Positions 38,068-45,577 of a DNA stretch of 64,000 nt are shown in pieces; position 1 is the first letter of the stretch; every line of letters starts with the position of its first letter. The notes beneath the pieces were generated by a model. It made no database searches and was not told where the DNA came from. It was given only the letters and a program-made list of their open reading frames with translations. A program made the position numbers and the translations under genes. The DNA comes from Vulgatibacter incomptus (lineage in GTDB: Bacteria; Myxococcota; Myxococcia; Myxococcales; Vulgatibacteraceae). The DNA is taken from contig NZ_CP012332.1 in NCBI RefSeq assembly GCF_001263175.1, positions 552,001-616,000 on the forward strand. The letters run 5' to 3'.

Positions 38068-38885
38068 TCGCCGAGGTCAACACGCATTCCACCGACGACA
38101 CATCGTTTCTCGAGCGCGTCGAGGCGAGGGCCGAAGGCTCCACGGGCGCGCTTGTGTTCGGCGAGGAGGGTAAGATCCTCGTCGAGCAAGGAAGGATCGG
38201 CTGGGCGGCGGCGCGATCTCAGAAGCGGAAGCTGGGCGGGATCCTCCGCTCGCTCTGCGACGGCCGCGTCGAAGCGGAGGCCTTCGAACGAGCGTTCCGC
38301 CTCTGCCTCGAGAAGGCCTCCTCGCTGCGGGAAGGCCTCGTGGAGAACGGGCTCATCGACGCCGAGACCCTCCGCACGGGCCTCCAAATGCACATCGCCG
38401 AAGGGATCCGCGCGCTCAGCCGCCTCGACCTCGCCGACGCGATCTGGGTTCCCCACACCTTTCAGGAGTACGACGTCCGCTTCACCTTTCGCCCCATCGA
38501 GATCCTGAGCGCGATGGGAGGGCAGCTCTTTCCCGACCTCGCGCACGCGGCGGAGGACGACCTCGCCTGGTACCTCGAGGGCGGCGGGAGCGGCTTCGCG
38601 TTCATCCGTTCGGAGGCGCAAGCGCGGCCAGTGTCGATCGCCTCGCTGCGCGGGGAGACCTTCCGCATCCACGAGGTGCTGGAGCTCGGCAACTGGGCGA
38701 TCGGCGCCCTCGACATGACGCGAGCCCTCTCGGACGGGGGCGGGCTCGCCTCGATCTCCTGGCGTCCCGGGCGGAGCCTCGCCGCGTGGGAGGCCGGCCC
38801 GACGACCTTCGTCGCCACCTGCGGCGATCCCTCGGGCCTGGCCTTCCTGCTGTCACGGCACGTGCGTCGCCGGCGAGGCGCCTAG
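38064..38885 (+). CDS. DUF4388-like (PATAN-type) protein
   Basis: The 273-residue product has an N-terminal segment like DUF4388 ('TGALVFGEEGKILVEQGRIG'), a domain common in bacterial regulators linked to roadblock/GTPase systems. A helical segment follows, then a beta-rich half. The match is by pattern only. It overlaps roadblock protein 2 by four bases and the next gene starts one base after its stop, so all four genes probably share one transcript. Confidence 0.55.
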   Translation: MIAEVNTHSTDDTSFLERVEARAEGSTGALVFGEEGKILVEQGRIGWAAARSQKRKLGGILRSLCDGRVEAEAFERAFRLCLEKASSLREGLVENGLIDAETLRTGLQMHIAEGIRALSRLDLADAIWVPHTFQEYDVRFTFRPIEILSAMGGQLFPDLAHAAEDDLAWYLEGGGSGFAFIRSEAQARPVSIASLRGETFRIHEVLELGNWAIGALDMTRALSDGGGLASISWRPGRSLAAWEAGPTTFVATCGDPSGLAFLLSRHVRRRRGA

Positions 38886-38886
38886 A

Positions 38887-39705
38887 ATGAATGACGCGGA
38901 GGTCGTCCCGCCCTTGCCCGGGGTCGGGATCCCGCCGGATCAGCTCTGGCCGGGCCCCGAGGCCGTGCCGATCCTCGCATGCGCGCGATCGAGCCCGCAT
39001 CGCCCGCGCTGGGATCTCGTGGGGCGGCGCGGAAAGGAAGACGGAAGCGGTGGGACGGACGTCTTCGTGGTCGAGGCAGAGGGCTGGTGCCTGAAGACCT
39101 CGATGCGCAGGCGCTTCCCGAAGCGGCACGACGCGCAGGAGGCCATGCGGGTGCTGGGTGATTCCAAGCGCCGCCTCGGGGCTTGGATGCCGTCCCACTC
39201 GGCCCTCGCTGTCTCGGAGGGACACGGCGGGGATTGGTGGCTCTGGACGATCTGCCCCTGGCTCACGACCCTGCGCACGAGGATGACGGCTGCCGAGAGC
39301 CTGGGTGACGAGGCCGCCTTGGGAGCGGTCCTGGGGGTCTACGCCGAGGCCGCCACGGCCTCGCTGCGGATGGCGCTCGCGCAACACGTCGTCCTCGACG
39401 TCCATCCGAGCAACTTCGGCTTTGGCGGTCCCGCCCTCCACTACCTGGACGATCACATCGCCGTCGGCTCGAGCCTGCCGGGGATCGGGCACGCCCTGCT
39501 GCAGCGGATCGAGGAGTACGCCGAGCTGCCCGGCGCGATCGTCCGCTACCTCGCGCTCCTCGAGCGTGCCCTGCTCACCCTCTCGCCCATCGAGAGGGCC
39601 CAGATCGGCCTGGCCGAGGCCTTCGAGCAGACCCTGGCGCAGTCGGAAGGCGCACAGCGAGCGAAGGAGCGGCTCGTCCGCTTCTCCTCGCGCAACGCCC
39701 GCTAG
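38887..39705 (+). CDS. Hypothetical protein with kinase-like HPSN and DD motifs
   Basis: The 272-residue product has 'LDVHPSNFGF' (Asp171, His173, Asn176) and, 12 residues later, 'YLDDH' (Asp188, Asp189). This spacing resembles the catalytic loop and metal-binding Asp of choline/aminoglycoside kinase-like folds, such as H-x-D-x-x-x-x-N and D. The N-terminal half has 'VFVVEAEGWCLKTSMRRR', which could supply the Lys. A typical glycine loop is not evident. It starts one base after the DUF4388-like gene, and its 3' end overlaps the convergent flavodoxin-fold gene by four bases. The kinase link is inference. Confidence 0.6.
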   Translation: MNDAEVVPPLPGVGIPPDQLWPGPEAVPILACARSSPHRPRWDLVGRRGKEDGSGGTDVFVVEAEGWCLKTSMRRRFPKRHDAQEAMRVLGDSKRRLGAWMPSHSALAVSEGHGGDWWLWTICPWLTTLRTRMTAAESLGDEAALGAVLGVYAEAATASLRMALAQHVVLDVHPSNFGFGGPALHYLDDHIAVGSSLPGIGHALLQRIEEYAELPGAIVRYLALLERALLTLSPIERAQIGLAEAFEQTLAQSEGAQRAKERLVRFSSRNAR

Positions 39706-40421
39706 GCGAGGCGCGCGTCCGCCTGGGAGGGGCCGGGCGCGCGGAGTTTGGACGCCAGGTCGATCGCCCTCACGACGAGGGCGGTCGCTCCATCCGCGGA
39801 CTCCGGGAGGACGTGCAACAGGCGATCGGAGCGCTCGGCGCTGGACGCGAAGCAGCTGTCCGGAGGAGGACCGGCGATCGGAAACGGAGGCAGCGCGAAG
39901 CCGAGGCTGGCGAAGAACGCCACCAGCTCGGCCGCGGGCCCGCTCGCGACCTTCCAGGGCCCGCAAAGCAGGAAGGAAGCCACCTTGTTTCGGATGAGCT
40001 GGACCTGATCGACCTCTAGCGCGTGGCGAATGCAACCCAGCCGCTTCATGAAGCGGTCGAGCGGCTCGGCGAGGGCGCCGTCGTCCACCACGGAGGAGAT
40101 CACCACGACGTCCGCCCAGTCGACGAGCCGATCGTAGACGGGGCCGAGCTCGTCGCCCTCTCCTTCGGTCAGGAGACAAGGCCACCGACACTGGCGCTCG
40201 TTCGAGGGGCAGCCCTCGAAGCGAAGGGCGGTGAGGTCGACCCGCCGGATCTCGGCCCCGGAGGCCTCGGCTGCCTGCAACGCCAGATCGAGCAAGAGCC
40301 TCGCCGACGAATGCTGCCCCGGCGGCGTCGCACCGGCACTTAATCCAAGAACTCGAACGAGTGGCTCGCCCGAGCCGCGGACTTCCGTTAGCCTGTCGCC
40401 GACGCGGTGCAGCTTCACCAT
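39702..40421 (-). CDS. NADPH-dependent FMN reductase-like (flavodoxin-fold) protein
   Basis: The 239-residue product has a first strand and loop 'VRVLGLSAGATPPGQHSSA' of the phosphate-binding type used by FMN_red proteins. A Cys-rich segment follows (F-E-G-C-P-S-N-E-R-Q-C-R-W-P-C) and 'WADVVVISSVVDDGAL'. It may reduce or bind a flavin; the Cys segment could bind a metal or be redox-active. It is convergent with the kinase-like gene and divergent from the XRE regulator, sharing its 100-base promoter region. Confidence 0.6.
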   Translation of the reverse strand: MVKLHRVGDRLTEVRGSGEPLVRVLGLSAGATPPGQHSSARLLLDLALQAAEASGAEIRRVDLTALRFEGCPSNERQCRWPCLLTEGEGDELGPVYDRLVDWADVVVISSVVDDGALAEPLDRFMKRLGCIRHALEVDQVQLIRNKVASFLLCGPWKVASGPAAELVAFFASLGFALPPFPIAGPPPDSCFASSAERSDRLLHVLPESADGATALVVRAIDLASKLRAPGPSQADARLA

Positions 40422-40481
40422 GGCATCTGCCCTTTTTCCACGGAATCGCTGCCATCGTTACTGAAGCTTGCGGATCCAACT

Positions 40482-40497
40482 GTCAACTGTAGTTAAC
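40482..40497. promoter_or_regulatory. Candidate operator between divergent FMN-reductase-like and XRE genes
   Basis: GTCAACT-GT-AGTTAAC is a near-palindrome (six of seven positions per arm) placed 25 bases before the XRE start. A site like this is typical for autoregulation by an XRE dimer. Confidence 0.5.
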
Positions 40498-40521
40498 TTT
40501 CAGGCCAAAGGAACCTCCGTC

Positions 40522-40914
40522 ATGGCCCTTCCCTTCGATCTCGTCGTGTTCCGGTGCGAGCTGGGTCGCCAGATCCTGGCGGTGCGCCGGGAGGCGGGGC
40601 TCACGCAAGCCGAGCTCGCGAACCGGGCGGGTGTCTCCAACGAGTTCCTGAGCCGGATCGAGAACGGAACCGGGATTCCATCGCTCGAGACCATCGGTCG
40701 ACTGGCGGCGGCCCTCGGCCTGCCGGCATGCCAGCTCTTCCCGCCTGCCGAGGATCTGGGCGGCGCCGCCGCAAGCAGGCTCCTGCGCGTCGTCTCGAAG
40801 CTCGACGAAGGCGACCGCGAGCTGGTGGTCCGCCTGGCAGAGCAGGTCGCGAAGGCGCGCGAGGGTGCGGCCCCTGCCGGGCGCCAATCGCGATCTCGAT
40901 CGAGGAGCGGATAG
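40522..40914 (+). CDS. XRE-family transcriptional regulator
   Basis: The 130-residue product has a full XRE helix-turn-helix, 'RREAGLTQAELANRAGVSNE' (residues about 21-40), then 'FLSRIENGTGIPSLETIGRL'. The C-terminal 45 residues are charged, with a Ser/Arg-rich tail. I took the ATG at 40522; the palindrome at 40482 and divergent neighbour fit local autoregulation. It may also control the flavodoxin-fold gene. The ribosome site is only weakly visible. Confidence 0.85.
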   Translation: MALPFDLVVFRCELGRQILAVRREAGLTQAELANRAGVSNEFLSRIENGTGIPSLETIGRLAAALGLPACQLFPPAEDLGGAAASRLLRVVSKLDEGDRELVVRLAEQVAKAREGAAPAGRQSRSRSRSG

Positions 40915-41030
40915 GGGTATCCGCGGTCGATCGCTCTGCTCCTGACAGAACGTCTCGGGACGTGTAGGTTCGCGCCGCGTGTTGGACCGGGCCGACGGAC
41001 GAGGCCCGCACGAAGCGGCAGAGGATGGAC

Positions 41031-42206
41031 ATGGCAGAGTTCGACGAGAGCAGCACCGAGAGCAAGGAAGTCACGGCGGCCTTCGAGCAGTCGCCGGAGG
41101 CGCGTCCCGCCGCGATCACGGGCGAAGAGACCCCGGCGGACCTCCTCGCGACCGCGTTCCCCGCGTACGTGGGCCGGCAGGTCCGCGAGGCGGCGCGGCT
41201 GATGCGGCAGTCCGCCGACGGCGGCCACACGGTCTTCTGCACCATGTCGGGGGCGATGACCCCGGCGGGCCTCCACCGCTCCTGCATCGTGCCGCTGATG
41301 CAGCGGGGGATGATCGACGTCCTCACGACCACCGGTGCGAACCTCTATCACGACGCGCACCGGATCCTCGGCTACCGGATCCGCGAGATCGCGCCGGACG
41401 CCGGCGACACGATGTTGCGCGCCGCCCGAATCATCCGGATCTACGATCTGGCGTTCCACGAGGACGTGCTGCTGCACACGGATCGGCTCTTCGCCTGGCT
41501 GATGGCCAAGGAGGAGTTCCAGCGCACGATGACCACGGCGGAGTTCCACTACCTGCTGGGCAAGCACCTCCACGAGATCGAGACGAAGCTCGGCGTGGAC
41601 CAGCACTCCCTCCTGGCCACGGCGTACGAGTGCGGCGTGCCCATCTTCGTGGGCGCTCCCTCGGACGGCTCGATCTTCCTGAACGCGGTGCGGCTGCGGG
41701 CGGCGCTGGGCGAGAAGTTCAAGTTCGCCCTCGACGGCAACGCGGACGTCTACGCCATGGCCGCCCTCCAGTGGCAGGCGCAGACCGAGGGCGACACGGC
41801 GGTGTGGATTCTTGGCGGCGGCGTGCCCAAGAACTACACGCTCCAGGGCGAGCCCACGCTCAGCCAGATCCTCGAGCTCGACGCCCGCGGCTTCGACATC
41901 GATGTGCAGTTCTGCGTGGAGACCGTGGACAACGGCGCGCTCTCCTCCTGCCCGGCTGGCGAGGGCCACACCTGGGGCAAGGTCTCCGCCGAGTGCGTGG
42001 AGAACGCCTCGGCCTACGTGCGCGTGGACGTGACCGCGATCTTCCCCTGGATGGTCCATGCCCTCCTGCACGGGGGGCGGCGCCGGCCGCTCAAGCGGAT
42101 GTACGATCGGCTGCCGGAGGCGGTGGCCAAGCTGGACGCCGACGTGGGCGCCCAGCGCGAGAAGCTCCTGGAGGGAGTCTTCGAGACCCCTCGGGAGTTG
42201 AGGTAA
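41031..42206 (+). CDS. Deoxyhypusine synthase-like enzyme
   Basis: The 391-residue product belongs to the deoxyhypusine synthase family, which transfers an aminobutyl group from spermidine. The active-site lysine motif of the family (G-G-G-x-x-K) appears as G-G-G-V-P-K, Lys267. The late segment H-T-W-G-K matches the conserved W-G-K. Bacteria have no eIF5A, so the partner is probably a small amine (homospermidine-type reaction) or a different protein. That is inference. GAGG lies six bases before the ATG at 41031; an ATG six bases earlier is possible. No polyamine gene is adjacent. Confidence 0.85.
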   Translation: MAEFDESSTESKEVTAAFEQSPEARPAAITGEETPADLLATAFPAYVGRQVREAARLMRQSADGGHTVFCTMSGAMTPAGLHRSCIVPLMQRGMIDVLTTTGANLYHDAHRILGYRIREIAPDAGDTMLRAARIIRIYDLAFHEDVLLHTDRLFAWLMAKEEFQRTMTTAEFHYLLGKHLHEIETKLGVDQHSLLATAYECGVPIFVGAPSDGSIFLNAVRLRAALGEKFKFALDGNADVYAMAALQWQAQTEGDTAVWILGGGVPKNYTLQGEPTLSQILELDARGFDIDVQFCVETVDNGALSSCPAGEGHTWGKVSAECVENASAYVRVDVTAIFPWMVHALLHGGRRRPLKRMYDRLPEAVAKLDADVGAQREKLLEGVFETPRELR

Positions 42207-42228
42207 CGCCCAACGAGAGAGGAAGCCG

Positions 42229-42696
42229 ATGAACCCCAGGATGCGAGCGCTCTTCGAGGAATACGCCGAAGCCCATCGGCACCCGACGAACCGCCTCACC
42301 CACAAGATCGCGATCCCGATGATCGTCTTTCACATCATCGCGATGCTCATGTGGATCCCCCTGGGGACCGTCTTCGGCCTCCACCTCACCGCCGCCCACA
42401 TCGCCTTCGCCGGCGCGGTGGGCTGGTACCTCTCGCTGAACGTGAGGCTGGGCCTCATCATGGCCCTCCTCTACGCCCTCTGCTTCCCGCTCGCGGCGAT
42501 CTCGCCGTGGCCGGTGGTGGTGGGGATCGCGCTGGTGGGCTGGCTCGTCCAGCTCGCCGGGCACGTGGTGTGGGAGAAGCGGTCGCCGGCGTTCCTGCGG
42601 AACCTGCTCCAGGCCCTCGTCGGTCCGCTCTTCTTCGTCGCGTCGCTGACGGGCGACTGGCCCGAGAAGCGCAAGTCCCTCGCCGGGGCGCGCTGA
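42229..42696 (+). CDS. DUF962/Mpo1-like membrane protein
   Basis: The 155-residue product has about four membrane helices and the conserved start 'YAEAHRHPTNRLTHKIAIP', typical of the DUF962/Mpo1 family. Yeast Mpo1 is a dioxygenase of alpha-oxidation of phytosphingosine acids, and His residues here (H-R-H, H-K, W-Y) match its metal ligands. Its role in bacteria is unknown. It lies 22 bases after the deoxyhypusine synthase-like gene, probably in one transcript, and ends at a very strong hairpin. Confidence 0.8.
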   Translation: MNPRMRALFEEYAEAHRHPTNRLTHKIAIPMIVFHIIAMLMWIPLGTVFGLHLTAAHIAFAGAVGWYLSLNVRLGLIMALLYALCFPLAAISPWPVVVGIALVGWLVQLAGHVVWEKRSPAFLRNLLQALVGPLFFVASLTGDWPEKRKSLAGAR

Positions 42697-42705
42697 CGAG
42701 CGAGT

Positions 42706-42744
42706 GAAGGAATCGGCCCCGCCTGAAGCGGGCCCGATTCCTTC
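42706..42744 (+). terminator. Strong terminator hairpin
   Basis: An outer 11-bp stem (GAAGGAATCGG / CCGATTCCTTC), a C-C mismatch and an inner 5-bp stem (CCCGC / GCGGG) with a CTGAA loop start nine bases after the DUF962 stop. No T-tract follows. Confidence 0.7.
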
Positions 42745-42851
42745 AGCCGCGGTTCCCGCGGTCGCGCTCTTGGGTGGCTCCGCCTTCGGCTTCGCGTGCG
42801 CGGAAACGCTCGTCTTTTTCGTCTGCTCCGCCTTCGGCTCCGCGCGAGCGA

Positions 42852-43580
42852 CTACCTCGGCCTCAGCTTCGGATCCTTCGGCTTCGACGGCTGCGCCTCC
42901 TGCCTCGGCGGCGGATCGGCGTGGATCGGCCAGCCCTTCGCGAGGAGCGTCTCGCAGGTGGTCCCCGCCGGCACCGGCGTGTAGGCGAAGTTGCCGCCCA
43001 CCTTCTCCTCGGTGTCCTTGGCGACCAGGCCGATGCAGCCGCCCGACGTCTCGAGGATCTTCTGGGAGACGGAAGCCCGGAGCTCGCCGCGCAGCCCGCC
43101 GTCGACGAGCTTGCCCCTCGCGATCGACCGGCTCCGGCTCCCCACGTAGACCGTGCCGCCGCAGATCGGCGCGTCCACGGTCACGGTCGCGCCCGGCTTG
43201 CCGTCCCCGTCCACGTCCTCGGTGCTCCAAGTCGTCTCCCAGGGATCGGTCTCCCAGCGGTCGCCCTTCTTCCGGAAGGCGAACGTGGAGGGCGGCATCT
43301 TGGGGATGCCCTCGGGAAGGAAGAAGACGTGGACGCCGGCGAAGCGCGCGATCTCCAGCTTGCACTTCTGCTGGACCAGGCGGATCTCGTCGTCCGTCCG
43401 TACGACCCGGGCGATCTCGAAGATCTCGGTGCGGGTCTCGAGGGTGCCGAGGATCGGAACGGTCCTCGCGCCGATGATGAGCTCGTGACCTGCCCAGAGC
43501 TCCTCCTTTTCTGGTTTCGCCGAATCGGGGGGAACAGAAAGCGCAACCAGCCCAGCCGCCGCCAACCCAGCGAAGCGCAC
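42852..43580 (-). CDS. Exported hypothetical protein
   Basis: The 242-residue product starts at a GTG with GGGGGAGG a few bases upstream. Its short signal ('VRFAGLAAAGLVALSV') suggests export. The mature protein is beta-rich and contains an EF-hand-like 'DVDGDGKPGATV' loop and three spread cysteines. The frame continues upstream across the histidine kinase, which is a shadow. I do not recognise the family. It is divergent from the histidine kinase. Confidence 0.65.
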   Translation of the reverse strand: MRFAGLAAAGLVALSVPPDSAKPEKEELWAGHELIIGARTVPILGTLETRTEIFEIARVVRTDDEIRLVQQKCKLEIARFAGVHVFFLPEGIPKMPPSTFAFRKKGDRWETDPWETTWSTEDVDGDGKPGATVTVDAPICGGTVYVGSRSRSIARGKLVDGGLRGELRASVSQKILETSGGCIGLVAKDTEEKVGGNFAYTPVPAGTTCETLLAKGWPIHADPPPRQEAQPSKPKDPKLRPR

Positions 43581-43730
43581 CCAACCTCCCCCGATCCACT
43601 TCGGACCCCCGGATGGGACGAACGCATCGGGCGCCGTCCCATGTGCGGGCAGGGAACAAGGAGGTATCGTCAGACGCGGATGTCCGGCCGCCTCCCCCGA
43701 GCCGGGCAGACCGAACGAGACGGGGAAGCG

Positions 43731-45359
43731 ATGAACGAAGACGATCGCCCGGATCCGAAGGGCGAGACGACTCCCGTCGAGCCCGCCTCCAACGCGACCT
43801 CGCGCGACGAGGCGCGGTTCCGTGCGCTGATCGCGGCCAACAGCGACATCGTCTGGGAGGCCGATGAGGGCGGGCTCGTGGCGCCCCTGGTCGAGGAGCG
43901 GAGCTGGGAGGCCTTCACGGGCCAGACCGTCGCCGAGCAGCGCTCCCGCCCGGACGCCTTCCTCGACGTGATCCACCCCGACGACCGGGAGCGGATCTGG
44001 CGAGCGTTCTCGGAGGCCTGGGCCGAGGGCGGCAACTACGAGTGCGAGTACCGGCTGAGGCGAAGGGATGGCCCCTGGGTGCGGGTGGTCGATCGGGGCG
44101 TGTCCGTTCGAGTCCCCGGCGAAGGTCGGGGCGAGATCGTCGGGACGACCCAGATCGTCGAGGACGCGCGGCGGGCCGAGGAGCGGATGCGCTTCCTCCT
44201 CGACGCGAGCAAGCTGCTCTTCTCCCTCGACGCCGCGACGGCCGTGGAAGACCTGGTGCGCCTCGGCGTCCCGGAGATCTGCGACTGGTTCGCCGTCTCG
44301 ATCAAGGGAGACGAAGGCGTCGGGATCCGCACGAGCGCCCGCCCGGGAGGAACGGTCGAGGCCCCGCACGATGCGTATAGCAAGTTGCTTCGGAGTGTAT
44401 CCGAGAGCGGGAGGACCCTCTTCCTCCCGTTGGTGGACGAGGAGGGATTGCGGAAGCTCGGGCTCGGGAAGGAGGACTGCGCCTGGCTGCGGGAGCTCGG
44501 CCTGCGCTCCCTCCTCGTGGTGCCCATCCGCTCGCGGGAGCATCTCCTCGGCGCCATGGCGATGGCGACGACCCAGCGCCCGCTCCAGCTCGAGGATCTC
44601 GAGATGGCGCAGGAGCTCGCCCGCCGGATCGCCGCCGCCGTGGACAACGCGCGGCTCTACGCGGACGCCCAGGAGGCGATCCGCCTGCGGAACGAATTCC
44701 TCACCATCGCGTCCCACGAGCTGAAGACGCCGCTGACACCGTTCCTGCTGCAGCTCGAGGCGATCCGACGCAGGATGGACGAGCGGGTTCCGGAGTGGCT
44801 CCGCGACAAGCTCCAGATCCTCCGCAAGCAGGGCCTTCGCCTGTCGCGCCTCGTGGATCAGCTCCTCGGCGTCTCGAAGCTCACGACGAGCGAGATCGTG
44901 CTCGAGGAGGAGCGCGTCGACCTCGGGGAGCTGATCGGAGACGTGATCGACCGAGCGGACGAGCTGAGGATCCGCCAGGGCTGCACGATCGAGGCCGACG
45001 GGCCGGAGCGATTGGTCGGGAAGTGGGATCGGTCCCGGCTCGAGCAGGTGATCGCGAACCTCCTGAACAACGCCCTCAAATACGGCGCCGGTGCTCCGGT
45101 GCACGTCTCATGGGACGTCGACGGCGAATCGGCGGTCGTGAAGGTCCGCGATGAGGGGATCGGGATCGAAAGGGGCGATCAGGAGCGGATCTTCGGCCGC
45201 TTCGAGCGCGCCGTCTCCGCGAGGCACTACGGCGGTTTCGGCCTCGGCCTCTTCATCGTTCGCCAGCTCGTCGAGGCGATGGGCGCCACCGTCTCGGTCG
45301 ATTCGGAGCCGGGCGCCGGCGCCACGTTTTCCGTGACCTTGCCCCTCGCCCGCGAATGA
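43731..45359 (+). CDS. PAS-GAF sensor histidine kinase
   Basis: The 542-residue kinase has a PAS/PAC unit (residues about 25-150, 'HPDDRERIWRAF'), a GAF-like domain (about 165-310), and the kinase core. The H-box is A-S-H-E-L-K-T-P-L (His329), then the N-box 'NLLNNALKYG', the G1 box R-D-E-G-I-G-I-E and the G2 box G-F-G-L-G-L-F. No transmembrane helix is present, so it is a cytoplasmic sensor. No response regulator is adjacent, so the partner is encoded elsewhere. Confidence 0.92.
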   Translation: MNEDDRPDPKGETTPVEPASNATSRDEARFRALIAANSDIVWEADEGGLVAPLVEERSWEAFTGQTVAEQRSRPDAFLDVIHPDDRERIWRAFSEAWAEGGNYECEYRLRRRDGPWVRVVDRGVSVRVPGEGRGEIVGTTQIVEDARRAEERMRFLLDASKLLFSLDAATAVEDLVRLGVPEICDWFAVSIKGDEGVGIRTSARPGGTVEAPHDAYSKLLRSVSESGRTLFLPLVDEEGLRKLGLGKEDCAWLRELGLRSLLVVPIRSREHLLGAMAMATTQRPLQLEDLEMAQELARRIAAAVDNARLYADAQEAIRLRNEFLTIASHELKTPLTPFLLQLEAIRRRMDERVPEWLRDKLQILRKQGLRLSRLVDQLLGVSKLTTSEIVLEEERVDLGELIGDVIDRADELRIRQGCTIEADGPERLVGKWDRSRLEQVIANLLNNALKYGAGAPVHVSWDVDGESAVVKVRDEGIGIERGDQERIFGRFERAVSARHYGGFGLGLFIVRQLVEAMGATVSVDSEPGAGATFSVTLPLARE

Positions 45360-45577
45360 AGTCGGCTCTGGCTCCGCAGCGTTAGCGAGCCACCCTTGGT
45401 CGGGGCGTTGCCCTTTGCGGCCAGGCGACCTTCCTTGCGGATTCGATTCCACTCTTCCGTACGCACGCCCGCATCGCCGCAGGGGGCGCAGCCGGGCATT
45501 GCCTCGCCGGGCTGCCGTTCCCAAGCTTTGCCTCGACGCGCCCTCCGTCTGGCGAGGGCATGGTGGGGGGCGGGGCG

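Noticed and set aside
39702-39705. The four-base convergent overlap as a sign of annotation error
   Set aside because: Both stops are clean and both proteins have plausible ends; convergent overlaps of this size are common in dense genomes.
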